Assembly: GCA_003331585.1 (NCBI GenBank)
Contig: QOPG01000002.1
Location: 1 to 64,000 of the forward strand
Direction of reading: 5' to 3'
Length of the DNA: 64,000 nucleotides
DNA from: Gammaproteobacteria bacterium
GTDB taxonomy: Bacteria > Pseudomonadota > Gammaproteobacteria > Steroidobacterales > Woeseiaceae
Shown: positions 1 to 9,744 of the stretch, one piece after another
Position numbering within the stretch: the first letter of the stretch is position 1
Layout of the letters: every line of letters begins with the position of its first letter
Translations under genes and position numbers: made by a program
The notes under the pieces: generated by a model
What the model saw: the letters and a program-made list of their open reading frames with translations, nothing else
Databases searched by the model: none
What the model was told of the DNA's origin: nothing

Positions 1-1
1 T

Positions 2-1450
2 CCAGGAACTATAGGTGGTGCAGCACTGCAAAATATAAGCCCAGAAATAATTGAAAGAATTGAAATTGTTAAAGGCGCTAGATCTTCCTTATACGGAACC
101 GATGCAATTGGAGGTGTGATAAATGTTATCACTAAAAAAGTAAACTCCAGTTCCATTAATACGAGTGTGGGTTATGGTTCATTTAATAATCGAACCGCTT
201 TGATGGATTTAGGTTATGCAAATCAATCATCTGAACTTGGAGTAACAATAAACTCAAATCAGACAGATGGTTATGCGATCAGAACTGACAGTGACACTAA
301 AAGAGGATATGAAAATTTAACCTCAAATGCTTATTACAAACAAAAATTCAGTAGCAGTGATATTGCCATGAGGTATTGGAGATCAGAAGGAAAAGTTGAG
401 TATCTGGATTTCTTTTTATCTCCTCTTGATCAAGATTATTTAAACGAAAGTACTGCATTTGAAATAAATAATGTAATCTCCGATCAATTCAAGAGTAAAA
501 TTCTTTTAAGTCATATCAAGGATGATATTAAACAAAACCAATCAACAGATTATGTCACCTCCAAACGTAATGTATTTGACGCTCAATTAGATTTCAGCAT
601 AGAAAAACATAATATTGCCGCAGGAATCTATATAAGCGATGAAGAGGCAGCAAGTTTCGCATGGGGATCAGGATATACAGAAGACACAAGATCAGAGGAA
701 TTCTTTATTCAAGACAGCATTATTGAGGGAAAACATAGAGTATTTATTGCGACTCGATACATAGATCATGAGACTTTTGGTGATGAGATTGTCTGGAATG
801 CTGAGTATGGATTTGATTTAAACGATCGTATATCTTTTTCAGGCTCATCAGGAAGTGGTTTCAGAGCCCCTGATGCAACTGATCGATTTGGCTTTGGTGG
901 AAATATAAATTTACTTCCTGAAGAATCAAATGATATTCAACTTAGTGCTTCATTCAAAAAAAATGATAACTCCTCTTACAAATTTGAAATTTTTGATACT
1001 CAGATAAGCAATCTCATCGAGTACGATATGAATGCAAATAAAATGCAAAATATCGGTCGCGCTTCAATGAAAGGTATGCAAATTGGTTATCAATATACGG
1101 ATGATATATATGTATTTAGAGCTGATGTAATTAATCAAAGAGCTAAAAATGACATTACAAATAGCGATCTTTTGAGAAGAGCAGATCAAAGTCTCACACT
1201 GAATATATCTAGAAAATTTAATGAGAATATCTTCGGTTTGTCACTTCTTGCAAGTGGAGAAAGAAAAGACTTTGGTGTCACACTTCCTGGCTATGCTATT
1301 GTTAACTTAACTGCAAAACTTAAGGTAACCAGTAACTTATCAATTAATGCTCAAATTGAGAATATTACGGATAAAGATTACCAAACTGCGTCAAATTATA
1401 GAATGCAAGGCGCAAGTGTATTTATTGATTTAACTTATAACTGGCAATGA
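2..1450 (+). CDS. btuB: TonB-dependent outer-membrane receptor, BtuB-like (5' end truncated by window edge)
   Basis: Frame is open from base 2 (PGTIGGAALQNISPEIIERIEIVKGARSSLYGTDAIGGVINVITKK = plug domain motif). C-terminus LSINAQIENITDKDYQTASNYRMQGASVFIDLTYNW is a typical TBDR beta-strand end. Neighbours are B12-related. Confidence 0.85.
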   Translation, partial: PGTIGGAALQNISPEIIERIEIVKGARSSLYGTDAIGGVINVITKKVNSSSINTSVGYGSFNNRTALMDLGYANQSSELGVTINSNQTDGYAIRTDSDTKRGYENLTSNAYYKQKFSSSDIAMRYWRSEGKVEYLDFFLSPLDQDYLNESTAFEINNVISDQFKSKILLSHIKDDIKQNQSTDYVTSKRNVFDAQLDFSIEKHNIAAGIYISDEEAASFAWGSGYTEDTRSEEFFIQDSIIEGKHRVFIATRYIDHETFGDEIVWNAEYGFDLNDRISFSGSSGSGFRAPDATDRFGFGGNINLLPEESNDIQLSASFKKNDNSSYKFEIFDTQISNLIEYDMNANKMQNIGRASMKGMQIGYQYTDDIYVFRADVINQRAKNDITNSDLLRRADQSLTLNISRKFNENIFGLSLLASGERKDFGVTLPGYAIVNLTAKLKVTSNLSINAQIENITDKDYQTASNYRMQGASVFIDLTYNWQ

Positions 1451-1460
1451 GAGTAAGATA

Positions 1461-2021
1461 TTGGGAAATAGATTAAGCAAAATTTATACCAAAACTGGTG
1501 ATGATGGTACAACTGGCTTAGGCGATGGAAGTCGTATTCAAAAAGATGCACTCAGAGTTGAAGCATACGGAACAGTTGATGAGGTAAACAGTGCAATTGG
1601 TATTGTCCTATCTAACGATCAAATACCGGAAAAAGTAAGGGAATCACTTGTATGTGTTCAACATGATCTTTTTGACCTAGGTAGTGAACTTTGTATTCCT
1701 AATTACGAAGTAATAACCGAGGAATTCACTAAAAATCTTGAAGAATATCTCGATCATTTTAATGATTCTTTACCTGCCTTGAAAGAATTCATATTACCCG
1801 GAGGAAGTCCAGCGACAGCTCATTGCCACCTTGCCAGAACAATTACTCGAAGAGCAGAAAGACGTGTTACTTCACTAATGAAATCAGAAGAAATTCGAAT
1901 AGAGGTTTTGCATTATTTAAACCGCTTATCTGATTTGCTTTTTGTAATTGCTAGAGTGATAGCCCGAAATGAAAATAAGCAAGAGATTCTATGGGATAGG
2001 AAAAATATCAATAAAAAATAG
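1461..2021 (+). CDS. PduO-type cob(I)alamin adenosyltransferase
   Basis: IYTKTGDDGTTGLGDGSR near the N-terminus, VEAYGTVDEVNSAIG, and RAERRV / LNRLSDLLFVIAR motifs of the PduO family. Confidence 0.93.
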   Translation: MGNRLSKIYTKTGDDGTTGLGDGSRIQKDALRVEAYGTVDEVNSAIGIVLSNDQIPEKVRESLVCVQHDLFDLGSELCIPNYEVITEEFTKNLEEYLDHFNDSLPALKEFILPGGSPATAHCHLARTITRRAERRVTSLMKSEEIRIEVLHYLNRLSDLLFVIARVIARNENKQEILWDRKNINKK

Positions 2022-2043
2022 GGCTCAACCATAAGTATAAATT

Positions 2044-2910
2044 TTATAGTTTTGATCTAGCTTGTTCTAATTTAGAGCAAATTTCTTTGCCAGCATTAAC
2101 TAATCCAGAAGTCGGTCTTTCTAACTCCCTTGCATTTAAATAAAATAAATTATCCAATTTTATTGCCGACATATTTTCGAATTTTTCCCATATCTTAAGT
2201 TTCATTTTATTAGAAGCCACATCTCTACTTAAGATGACTTCTGGATCCCTGGAAACTACGGATTCCTCAGAAATTGATGGAGCAGTTTGTTTTACATCTG
2301 AAAAAATATTAATTCCACCACAAATATCAATGACCTCACTAATAAAATGAGATCCTCCAATAGTAAAAATTGGTTTTTCATCTATTTGAAAAAAAACCCT
2401 TAATTTTTTCTTTTTTTGATAAGTATCTTTTAGATATTTAATGCCTGTTTTAAACTCATTAGCAATTTTTTTAGCCTCGTTTTTTTTCCCAACGACGTCA
2501 CCCAATAACAATATAGATGAAGCTATATCCTCAAGATTTTTAGATTTAATAATTTTCACTTTAAATCCTAAATTGACTAGCTCATCCACAATATTTCGTG
2601 GTGTCCCGCTTTCCCAAGCCAGAATAATATCTGGTTCTAAAATAGTGATTTTCTCAATATCCAATACAAAAGCATCTCCTATATTAGGTAAGTTTTTTAA
2701 CTCTTCAGGAAAGTCGGTATATGCACTGACACCAACCAAAGTATTCAATGCACCAAGATTGAACAACATTTCAGCTAAGTGAGGAGATAAAGTGATAACT
2801 CTGCTCGCATTATTTTCAATAATAGATTCCTCTTTTTTTGAATTCTCACTAGTGCAAGACGCCATTATAAATAGAAGAAAAATACACAACTTATAAAAAT
2901 TACTAGACAT
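2044..2910 (-). CDS. btuF: Cobalamin-binding periplasmic protein, BtuF-like (lipoprotein)
   Basis: Lipobox-like LFIMASC; RVITLSPHLAEMLFNLGALNTLVGVSAYTDFPEEL..LPNIGD; LEPDIILAWESGTP typical of BtuF. Confidence 0.88.
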   Translation of the reverse strand: MSSNFYKLCIFLLFIMASCTSENSKKEESIIENNASRVITLSPHLAEMLFNLGALNTLVGVSAYTDFPEELKNLPNIGDAFVLDIEKITILEPDIILAWESGTPRNIVDELVNLGFKVKIIKSKNLEDIASSILLLGDVVGKKNEAKKIANEFKTGIKYLKDTYQKKKKLRVFFQIDEKPIFTIGGSHFISEVIDICGGINIFSDVKQTAPSISEESVVSRDPEVILSRDVASNKMKLKIWEKFENMSAIKLDNLFYLNARELERPTSGLVNAGKEICSKLEQARSKL

Positions 2911-2919
2911 TATTGTTAT

Positions 2920-3510
2920 TTATCCCCCAATCAAATGATCGTATAATTTACACCAGTCAAATGCAGGCCCTGGATCCGTTTTTCTCAATGGTGCAATATC
3001 ACTGTGAGCCACAACATCTCTCGGGGTAATATGGGGATATAAATTAAATAATGCGTTTAACGTTTTAGCTAATTTTATATATTGAATATCCTCATAAATA
3101 GTGTGGTCCTCGCCCTCTAACTCAATACCAATTGAAAAATCATTACAATTATTTTTCCCTTTGAATTCTGACTTACCGGCGTGCCAAGCTCTTTTATCAA
3201 AAGGAACAAACTGCGTTATAACGCCCTTTCTGTTAATTAATAGATGTGCTGAAACTCTCATTTGTCCAATTTGCTTAAAATAATGATGTTTATTCTGGTC
3301 TAAGGTATTCAAAAAAAGATTCCTGATGTAATCACCACCGAATACACCAGGAGGAAGGCTAATCCCATGAATTACTATAATTTCAGGCTTGCATTCTTTT
3401 GGTCTATCATCCTGATTTGGAGAATCTATGAATTCGCATGAGCTTAGATGAAAATTTTTTTTATTAACCCAGAAAAGATCGTCATTATCTGATTCAGCTA
3501 TGCCATTCAT
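2920..3510 (-). CDS. ampD: 1,6-anhydro-N-acetylmuramyl-L-alanine amidase
   Basis: IIVIHGISLPPGVFGG, VSAHLLINRKGVITQFVPFDKRAWHAGKS, AHSDIAPLRKTDPGPAFDW. Confidence 0.93.
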   Translation of the reverse strand: MNGIAESDNDDLFWVNKKNFHLSSCEFIDSPNQDDRPKECKPEIIVIHGISLPPGVFGGDYIRNLFLNTLDQNKHHYFKQIGQMRVSAHLLINRKGVITQFVPFDKRAWHAGKSEFKGKNNCNDFSIGIELEGEDHTIYEDIQYIKLAKTLNALFNLYPHITPRDVVAHSDIAPLRKTDPGPAFDWCKLYDHLIGG

Positions 3511-3587
3511 AGAGGAATGATATAATAGTTACTTTTTTTCATATAGAAAATTTTCATCAAAGCGCCAAATAAATAATTAACATTTTT

Positions 3588-4343
3588 ATGACCAAGCATC
3601 GTTTATACATTGATTCAACAATTATTGTTGGAAATGAAATTCATCTAAGAATGGATAGGATGCACTATATTGTGAATGTTCTTAGATTAACTATTGATGA
3701 CAGCTTGATAATTTTCAATGGCAGCGGTCATGAATATTTTGCAGAAATTATTGAAATTAATAAAAAGTACGTAACGCTTATACCCAGAGAATTAACTTAT
3801 TATGAAAAACCCTCTCCTCGCACTATTCGTATTGGGCAGTGCTTAATTAAAAAATCTAAAATGGACCTAATGCTTCAGAAAACAACTGAATTAGGAGTAA
3901 ACGTTATCGTCCCTCTGGTATCAAAATATTCAGTCATTAAAATTAAAAAAAGTAACGAAAGATTAAAAAAGGATCATTGGGAAAAAATTGCTCGTAGTGC
4001 CTGCGAACAATGTGGTAGAAATTTCATCCCTGAAATTGAGAATCCTAGGTTATTAGATGAATTCATAAACGAAAAAAGCAGTAACTTTAAAATTATTCTC
4101 GATCCCACGTCCTCAAAAACTTTTAATGAAATTAACCCACAAGATAGAAACATTGATATTTTGATTGGTCCAGAAGGTGGATTTCATAACAGAGAAATCG
4201 AAGTTGCTGGTAGAAATAAATTTGTGCGTGTTTCAATGGGACCAAGAATATTGAGAGCAGAAACGGCCGCCATTAGTGCAATATCAATTATTCAGTCTCT
4301 CTGGGGCGATATGAGTGCTGACTTCCCCCTCAAGAAACGATAG
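3588..4343 (+). CDS. rsmE: 16S rRNA (uracil-1498-N3)-methyltransferase
   Basis: MHYIVNVLRLTIDDSLIIFNGSG; KTTELGVNVIVPL; ILIGPEGGFHNREIE; LGPRILRAETAA-like motif. Confidence 0.93.
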   Translation: MTKHRLYIDSTIIVGNEIHLRMDRMHYIVNVLRLTIDDSLIIFNGSGHEYFAEIIEINKKYVTLIPRELTYYEKPSPRTIRIGQCLIKKSKMDLMLQKTTELGVNVIVPLVSKYSVIKIKKSNERLKKDHWEKIARSACEQCGRNFIPEIENPRLLDEFINEKSSNFKIILDPTSSKTFNEINPQDRNIDILIGPEGGFHNREIEVAGRNKFVRVSMGPRILRAETAAISAISIIQSLWGDMSADFPLKKR

Positions 4344-4377
4344 GATTAATCAAACAAAAACATTTTGGATCTTAATT

Positions 4378-5331
4378 ATGAAAGCATCAAAATATAAATT
4401 AGGTATTGTCATGGATCCGATATCTGAGATAAACCCAAAAAAAGATAGCTCTTTTGCGATGTTGCTTGAAGCTAAGAAGCGAGGCTATGAAATTTTTTAT
4501 ATGGAACAGAGAGATATTAAATTAACTGACGGTATACCTACTGCTGATTCAACTGTTATTGATGTTTTCGATAAAAGTGAACCATGGTTTGAATTTAAAG
4601 AGAAATTATCGATTAATTTAAATGAATTAGAAGTTATATTGATGCGAAAAGATCCGCCTTTTGATATGGAATTTATTTATACCACATATATTCTAGAAAA
4701 AGCTGAAAAAGAGGGTGTGCTTGTTGTGAATAAGCCTCAATCTCTAAGAGATATGAATGAAAAAGTTTATACAACTTGGTTTCCAGAATGCACCCCACCA
4801 TCTTTGATAACCAGATCCATGGTCGAAATAAAATCTTTTCTCAAGGAGTATAAAAAAATTGTTGTTAAGCCTCTGGATGGAATGGGCGGTAAATCTATTT
4901 TTGTAATTGATTTAAACGATGGAAATGCAAATGTAATATTAGAGACAATTACAGATTATGGTAATCGCTTTGCCATGGCTCAATTATATATACCTGAAAT
5001 TAAAGAAGGCGATAAAAGAATTCTTCTTATTGACGGTGAACCGGTTCCGTTTGCATTAGCTAGGGTTCCTTCGGCAGATGATAATCGAGGAAATCTCGTT
5101 ATGGGCGCGACTGGAGAAGGCAGAGATCTTACAGAAAATGATAAATTAATTTGCAAAGCAATTTCTGCAACTTTGAAAAAGAAAGGAGTGTTATTCTGTG
5201 GTATTGATGTTATCGGTAACTATCTCACAGAAATTAATTCTACTAGCCCAACTGGAATAAGAGAACTGGATAACATCTTCCAATTAAACATTTCAAAAGA
5301 TCTATTTGATGTTATCGAAACTAAAATATGA
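4378..5331 (+). CDS. gshB: Glutathione synthase (the track start at 4315 is probably too far upstream)
   Basis: KLGIVMDPISEINPKKDSSFAMLLEAKKRGYEIFYME; MRKDPPFDMEFIY; VVKPLDGMGGKSIF; EINSTSPTGIREL. Confidence 0.95.
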   Translation: MKASKYKLGIVMDPISEINPKKDSSFAMLLEAKKRGYEIFYMEQRDIKLTDGIPTADSTVIDVFDKSEPWFEFKEKLSINLNELEVILMRKDPPFDMEFIYTTYILEKAEKEGVLVVNKPQSLRDMNEKVYTTWFPECTPPSLITRSMVEIKSFLKEYKKIVVKPLDGMGGKSIFVIDLNDGNANVILETITDYGNRFAMAQLYIPEIKEGDKRILLIDGEPVPFALARVPSADDNRGNLVMGATGEGRDLTENDKLICKAISATLKKKGVLFCGIDVIGNYLTEINSTSPTGIRELDNIFQLNISKDLFDVIETKI

Positions 5332-5756
5332 AGAAAACTTCTGTTGTTATTGCGTTTGATTTTGGATTGAAAAGAATTGGGTGTGCGATCGGACAAAATC
5401 TCACGAATACAGCCAATCCTCTTGGAACAATATCCAATTCCAGAAGCGGTATAGATTGGAATAGAATCGAACAATGGATTGAAGAATGGCAACCGGATAA
5501 ATTGATTATTGGGAAAACTAAAAAAGCTGATGGCTCAAAATCTGATCTAGATGAGGCAATAAATATTTTCGCTAATAAATTAAGAAAGAAAAATATCCCA
5601 GTAGATTATGTAGATGAAGCCAGAAGCTCAATCGAAGCCCGGGAAATACTTAAAATAAAACGTAGAATTGGATCAAATAAAAAAATCAAAAAAGAAATGA
5701 TTGACGCAATTTCTGCATCAATCATAGCTGAAAGATGGCTTAAATATAATAATTAA
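5328..5756 (+). CDS. ruvX: YqgF/RuvX-type Holliday junction resolvase
   Basis: VIAFDFGLKRIGCAIG; NPLGTI; VDEARSSIEAREIL. 4-nt ATGA overlap with gshB. Confidence 0.92.
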   Translation: MKKTSVVIAFDFGLKRIGCAIGQNLTNTANPLGTISNSRSGIDWNRIEQWIEEWQPDKLIIGKTKKADGSKSDLDEAINIFANKLRKKNIPVDYVDEARSSIEAREILKIKRRIGSNKKIKKEMIDAISASIIAERWLKYNN

Positions 5757-5814
5757 TTTAAGCTTCCACTCTTAATAAGTTTTATTTACATTAATAAGAA
5801 ATCGAGAAAATCTG

Positions 5815-6780
5815 ATGCAAAATGAATCACAAATTCAACTCGGTCAGGATGGAAGGTTACGTCACTTATTGACATTAGAAGATTTAAATAAAAATATAAT
5901 CGAAAATATACTGCACACAGCAAAAAGATTTGTTATTTCTAAAAAAATTTCAGAAAAAGAAAAAAAGATCTTTCAGAGTAGTACTGTAGCAAATTTATTT
6001 TTTGAGCCAAGCACAAGAACTCGTGGCTCGTTTGAGATTGCTTCAAAATTACTGGGATGCAACTCAATTAATATTGACATAAAAAATTCCTCAGAAAAAA
6101 AAGGTGAAACACTGCTTGATACCGTTAAAACAATACAATCGCTCGGGGTAAATTTCTTAATAGTAAGACACAGTGAAAGTGGCTCACTTAATTTAATAAC
6201 GCAAGAGATTGGCGATAAATGCATAGTTATAAATGCTGGTGAGGCAAACGTATCTCACCCCACTCAGGGCCTTCTTGATCTTTTGACGATCAGCCAAACA
6301 AAAAAAAGCTTTAATAATCTTATCGTTACAATTATAGGGGATATTTCACACTCAAGAGTAGCTCGATCAACAATTCATGGATTGACGACAATGGGAGTAA
6401 AGGAAATAAGACTAGTAGCCCCAGAAGAGTTTTCAGTAATAGAGAGAATTACACCGATATGTAAAAATTTCGAAAATATTGATGAAGGATTATTGGATGC
6501 AAATGTGGTGATGGCTCTCAGAATACAACACGAGAGAATTAAAAACTCCAAGAAAATAAAAGCGCTAAATAATTATTTTGAAAACTTCGGTCTTACACAA
6601 AAAAGAATGAAGTTGGCATCTCCTGATGCAATAATTATGCATCCTGGACCAATGAATAGAGATGTAGAGATCGAATCTTCGCTCGCCGATGGATCTCAAT
6701 CTGTTATTTTACAGCAAGTTGCAAATGGGGTTGCGATCAGGATGGCATTATTAATGGAATTATTAACACAACATGATTGA
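5815..6780 (+). CDS. pyrB: Aspartate carbamoyltransferase catalytic subunit
   Basis: LFFEPSTRTRGSFEIASKLLG; NAGEANVSHPTQGLLDLLTI; MHPGPMNRDVEI. Confidence 0.96.
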   Translation: MQNESQIQLGQDGRLRHLLTLEDLNKNIIENILHTAKRFVISKKISEKEKKIFQSSTVANLFFEPSTRTRGSFEIASKLLGCNSINIDIKNSSEKKGETLLDTVKTIQSLGVNFLIVRHSESGSLNLITQEIGDKCIVINAGEANVSHPTQGLLDLLTISQTKKSFNNLIVTIIGDISHSRVARSTIHGLTTMGVKEIRLVAPEEFSVIERITPICKNFENIDEGLLDANVVMALRIQHERIKNSKKIKALNNYFENFGLTQKRMKLASPDAIIMHPGPMNRDVEIESSLADGSQSVILQQVANGVAIRMALLMELLTQHD

Positions 6781-7456
6781 ACAAAATTATAATCATATTC
6801 AAAAATTAATTTGCACTGCCAAGACTCAGTACAACAGAGAAAATGAAAATATATCTCTATTAGCAGTGAGCAAAAAACAGCCACTTACTGCAATTAAAGA
6901 AGCTTACAATCTTGGTCAACTCGACTTTGGTGAAAATTTTGTTCAAGAAGGTGTAGAGAAAATAAAAGAACTCAATAATAAAAATATAAATTGGCATTTC
7001 ATTGGACATATACAGAGCAATAAAACACGTCTGATTAGTGAAAATTTTGACTGGGTACATACGGTAGATAGAATTAAGATTGCAGAGAGATTAAGTAAAC
7101 AGAGACCAGAACATGCCAATAATCTTAATATTTGCATTCAAATTAACGTAGATGATGAGAAAACTAAATCAGGAATAGATATCAAAAATGTTTTTGATTT
7201 GTGCTATGTAATTGATGAACTACCAAATCTAAATTTGAGAGGTTTAATGTGTCTTCCAATGACAAGATCGGACCATGAACAACAAAGGCAACCATTTAAG
7301 GTGCTAAAAAAACTATACGAACATCTCAATAAAGAAAGATTTCATTTGGACACATTGTCAATGGGAATGACCAATGATTTTAGTGCAGCAATTCAAGAGG
7401 GTTCAACAATAATCCGAATTGGAACGGCTCTGTTTGGCCCAAGAGATAAATCTTGA
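6773..7456 (+). CDS. yggS: YggS-family PLP homeostasis protein
   Basis: LLAVSKKQPLTAIKEAYNLGQLDFGENFVQE; WHFIGHIQSNKTR; LSMGMTNDFSAAIQEGSTIIRIGTALFG. Confidence 0.95.
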   Translation: MIEQNYNHIQKLICTAKTQYNRENENISLLAVSKKQPLTAIKEAYNLGQLDFGENFVQEGVEKIKELNNKNINWHFIGHIQSNKTRLISENFDWVHTVDRIKIAERLSKQRPEHANNLNICIQINVDDEKTKSGIDIKNVFDLCYVIDELPNLNLRGLMCLPMTRSDHEQQRQPFKVLKKLYEHLNKERFHLDTLSMGMTNDFSAAIQEGSTIIRIGTALFGPRDKS

Positions 7457-7515
7457 ATAAAGAAAATTAACCCATAGATCTAAACGATGATCCAAATATT
7501 AAACAAAGAAAACAG

Positions 7516-8064
7516 ATGAAAGATGCATTGTATTTTTTAACCCAAACAATTGGAAATTTAGTTGTACTGATTTTTATTTTGAGATTTTGGTTGCCAATAT
7601 TTAGAGTAGATTTTAGAAACCCGATATCTCAATCAGTATTAAAATTTACATCACCAATTGTTAATAAAGCCAGAAGATTTATACCTTCTTTTGGTCAAAT
7701 TGACACCTCAGTTATTCTTGTGACTTTTTCTATACAATCTTTATTAATTTTTATGTTATTAACTATCTCTCAAAATACCGTAGACTTTTCATTGGTATTG
7801 ATAGCTGCAATTTTTGAACTCGCCCTTTCCAGTGCTAATTTATTTTTTTTAGTAATAATAATTAATGTGCTTTTTAGTTGGATTGCCCCTTATACCTATA
7901 GCCCGTTTAAAACCTTGGTTGAAAATATAGCCGATTCAATACTATCTCCATATAGGAAGATGTTTGGCCCAATTGGAGGACTTGATCTATCTCCCTTGTT
8001 TGCAATTATTGCAATCCAAACAATAATGATCTTTCTTAAAAGCTCTGCACCCCTCAATGTTTAG
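7516..8064 (+). CDS. yggT: YggT family integral membrane protein
   Basis: Two repeats of hydrophobic segments ending FRNPISQSVLKFTSPIVNKARRFIP and ILSPYRKMFGPIGGLDLSPLFAII; adjacent to yggS. Confidence 0.92.
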   Translation: MKDALYFLTQTIGNLVVLIFILRFWLPIFRVDFRNPISQSVLKFTSPIVNKARRFIPSFGQIDTSVILVTFSIQSLLIFMLLTISQNTVDFSLVLIAAIFELALSSANLFFLVIIINVLFSWIAPYTYSPFKTLVENIADSILSPYRKMFGPIGGLDLSPLFAIIAIQTIMIFLKSSAPLNV

Positions 8065-8086
8065 TTGATCTTGAAAAATTAAAAAA

Positions 8087-8545
8087 ATGAAAAGATTGCA
8101 CATTACATTTTTCTTTTTAATTATATTATGGGGTTGTGGGGGCGAACAAAAAAAAATTCCACAAGCACAGAGTGCACAAAATAATATTTTCGAAATCAGA
8201 AATCATGTTGTCTATTTGAGCACCAATTACACAGAAGATATCCCTGACGATGTGGCTGAGAAATTCAGAATAGAAAAAAATGAAAATAACATATTACTAA
8301 ATGTATCAATCTTTAAAAAATCAAATAATCAGTCGACAAATGCAAACATTTCTGTGAAGGCAAATAATCTTCTAGGGCAGAGCAAGAAAATACAATCGTT
8401 TGAGATAATTGAAAATGGTAATACTTCATATGCATACCTAAGCTCAATATCTGATCAGGAGACATTGAATTACAATATAGCAATAAATATAGAAAATAAT
8501 ATTAGTAGCACGCTCAAATATTCCAATAAATTTTATGTTGAATGA
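8087..8545 (+). CDS. Small uncharacterised lipoprotein
   Basis: Signal peptide and lipobox-like MKRLHITFFFLIILWGCGGEQKK; no recognised domain. Confidence 0.65.
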   Translation: MKRLHITFFFLIILWGCGGEQKKIPQAQSAQNNIFEIRNHVVYLSTNYTEDIPDDVAEKFRIEKNENNILLNVSIFKKSNNQSTNANISVKANNLLGQSKKIQSFEIIENGNTSYAYLSSISDQETLNYNIAINIENNISSTLKYSNKFYVE

Positions 8546-8660
8546 TTTTTGGCAATGAGAGTAATAGTTATTTCTTTTTTATTATTATAGGATAATGAGG
8601 TCTTTAAAAAAAACTTCTCCAAGTTAATAGATTTGATGCTTAACTCAGGAAGATAAGTCA

Positions 8661-8999
8661 ATGAAGAGAAAAAAAACAACAGATAAAGAGATGAATAAGC
8701 AGCCAACCAAATCAGAAATATTTAGCCATATTGCCAATGAAACAGGGCTTACAAAGAAAGATATCGCTGCCGTTTTTGACTCAATGACTAATCTCATAAA
8801 GAAGAACATCAGTGGCAGAAAATCTCCAGGAATGTTCACAATACCCAATCTAATCAAAATAAAAATTGCCAAAAGAGCTGCAACTAAAACAAGACAAGGT
8901 ACTAATCCTTTTAATGGAAAAGCAATGACGGTAAAAGGAAAACCAGCAACTAAAGTTATAAAAGTTTCTGCCCTCAAACGTCTCAGAGATATGATTTAG
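8661..8999 (+). CDS. HU-related DNA-binding protein with Lys-rich N-terminus
   Basis: HU-like helices SEIFSHIANETGLTKKDIAAVFDSMTNLIKKN and NPFNGKAMTVKGKPATKVIKVSALKRLRDMI. Confidence 0.82.
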   Translation: MKRKKTTDKEMNKQPTKSEIFSHIANETGLTKKDIAAVFDSMTNLIKKNISGRKSPGMFTIPNLIKIKIAKRAATKTRQGTNPFNGKAMTVKGKPATKVIKVSALKRLRDMI

Positions 9000-9005
9000 A
9001 TATAG

Positions 9006-9725
9006 ATGATCGAATCTCTTCTTAATCCGAATCACTTAATAGAATACTTGCAGTCTTATTACTACTATATCTATCCATCAATTTTTATTATTTTAATTAT
9101 CAATTTTTACTTTCTTTTCAAGTATCGCAAAATAATAAATAGACAAAATATAAAATTAATTAGATTGAATGCAAGTTACACTCAGATCAAAAAATTAGTA
9201 AGAAGTCTCTCAGCAAAGATAAAAATCCATAAAAAATTTGATAATAAGAAATTTGTTTCAACAACAAATGATCGTGATTTGAACTTCATACCCGACAGTG
9301 AAAAGAATAAAATATTGTCAAGAGAATTAAGGCAATGGAAAAAAAGAGTTAGCCCGTTAATTGATAGATTCAAAAAACTATCTAATGAAAATAAGAGACT
9401 CAAGAAAGAATTATCTGAAGCTCAAAGAATTATATCAACAATTGATATAATGCAATCTCCCGACGAAACTAAAACTGTAATAAATCTAAATAATTATAGG
9501 TCCAGGGATGACTTACAAAGTATAAGAGGAATTGGCTCGTCAATTGAGAAAGTTTTAAATAAGTACGACATTTTCAGGTATCAACAAATAGCAAATATAA
9601 CTGAATATGAAATTAACCTAATTGCAAATGATATAAAAGGATTAAAAAGTCAGATATACAGAGAGGACTGGATTGGGCAAGCAGAATATTTTTGTAGTCA
9701 GGATAGTATAAAGTCAGATAGTTGA
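9006..9725 (+). CDS. Membrane-anchored coiled-coil protein with C-terminal helix-hairpin-helix domain
   Basis: N-terminal TM segment YIYPSIFIILIINFYFLF, central coiled-coil-like region, C-terminal DLQSIRGIGSSIEKVLNKYDIFRYQQIANIT..WIGQAEYF resembling the HhH domain fused to NuoE/L21-like proteins. Confidence 0.65.
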   Translation: MIESLLNPNHLIEYLQSYYYYIYPSIFIILIINFYFLFKYRKIINRQNIKLIRLNASYTQIKKLVRSLSAKIKIHKKFDNKKFVSTTNDRDLNFIPDSEKNKILSRELRQWKKRVSPLIDRFKKLSNENKRLKKELSEAQRIISTIDIMQSPDETKTVINLNNYRSRDDLQSIRGIGSSIEKVLNKYDIFRYQQIANITEYEINLIANDIKGLKSQIYREDWIGQAEYFCSQDSIKSDS

Positions 9726-9744
9726 ATTGATTACAATTTAACCT

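Noticed and set aside
2441-2782. Track ORF 113 aa on + strand
   Set aside because: Fully antisense to btuF; no domain or RBS.
1442-8564. 15-bp identical word tggcaatgagagtaa at 1442-1456 and 8550-8564
   Set aside because: A few 15-mers shared by chance are expected in a 64-kb AT-rich window; one copy spans a CDS end and no third copy was noticed.
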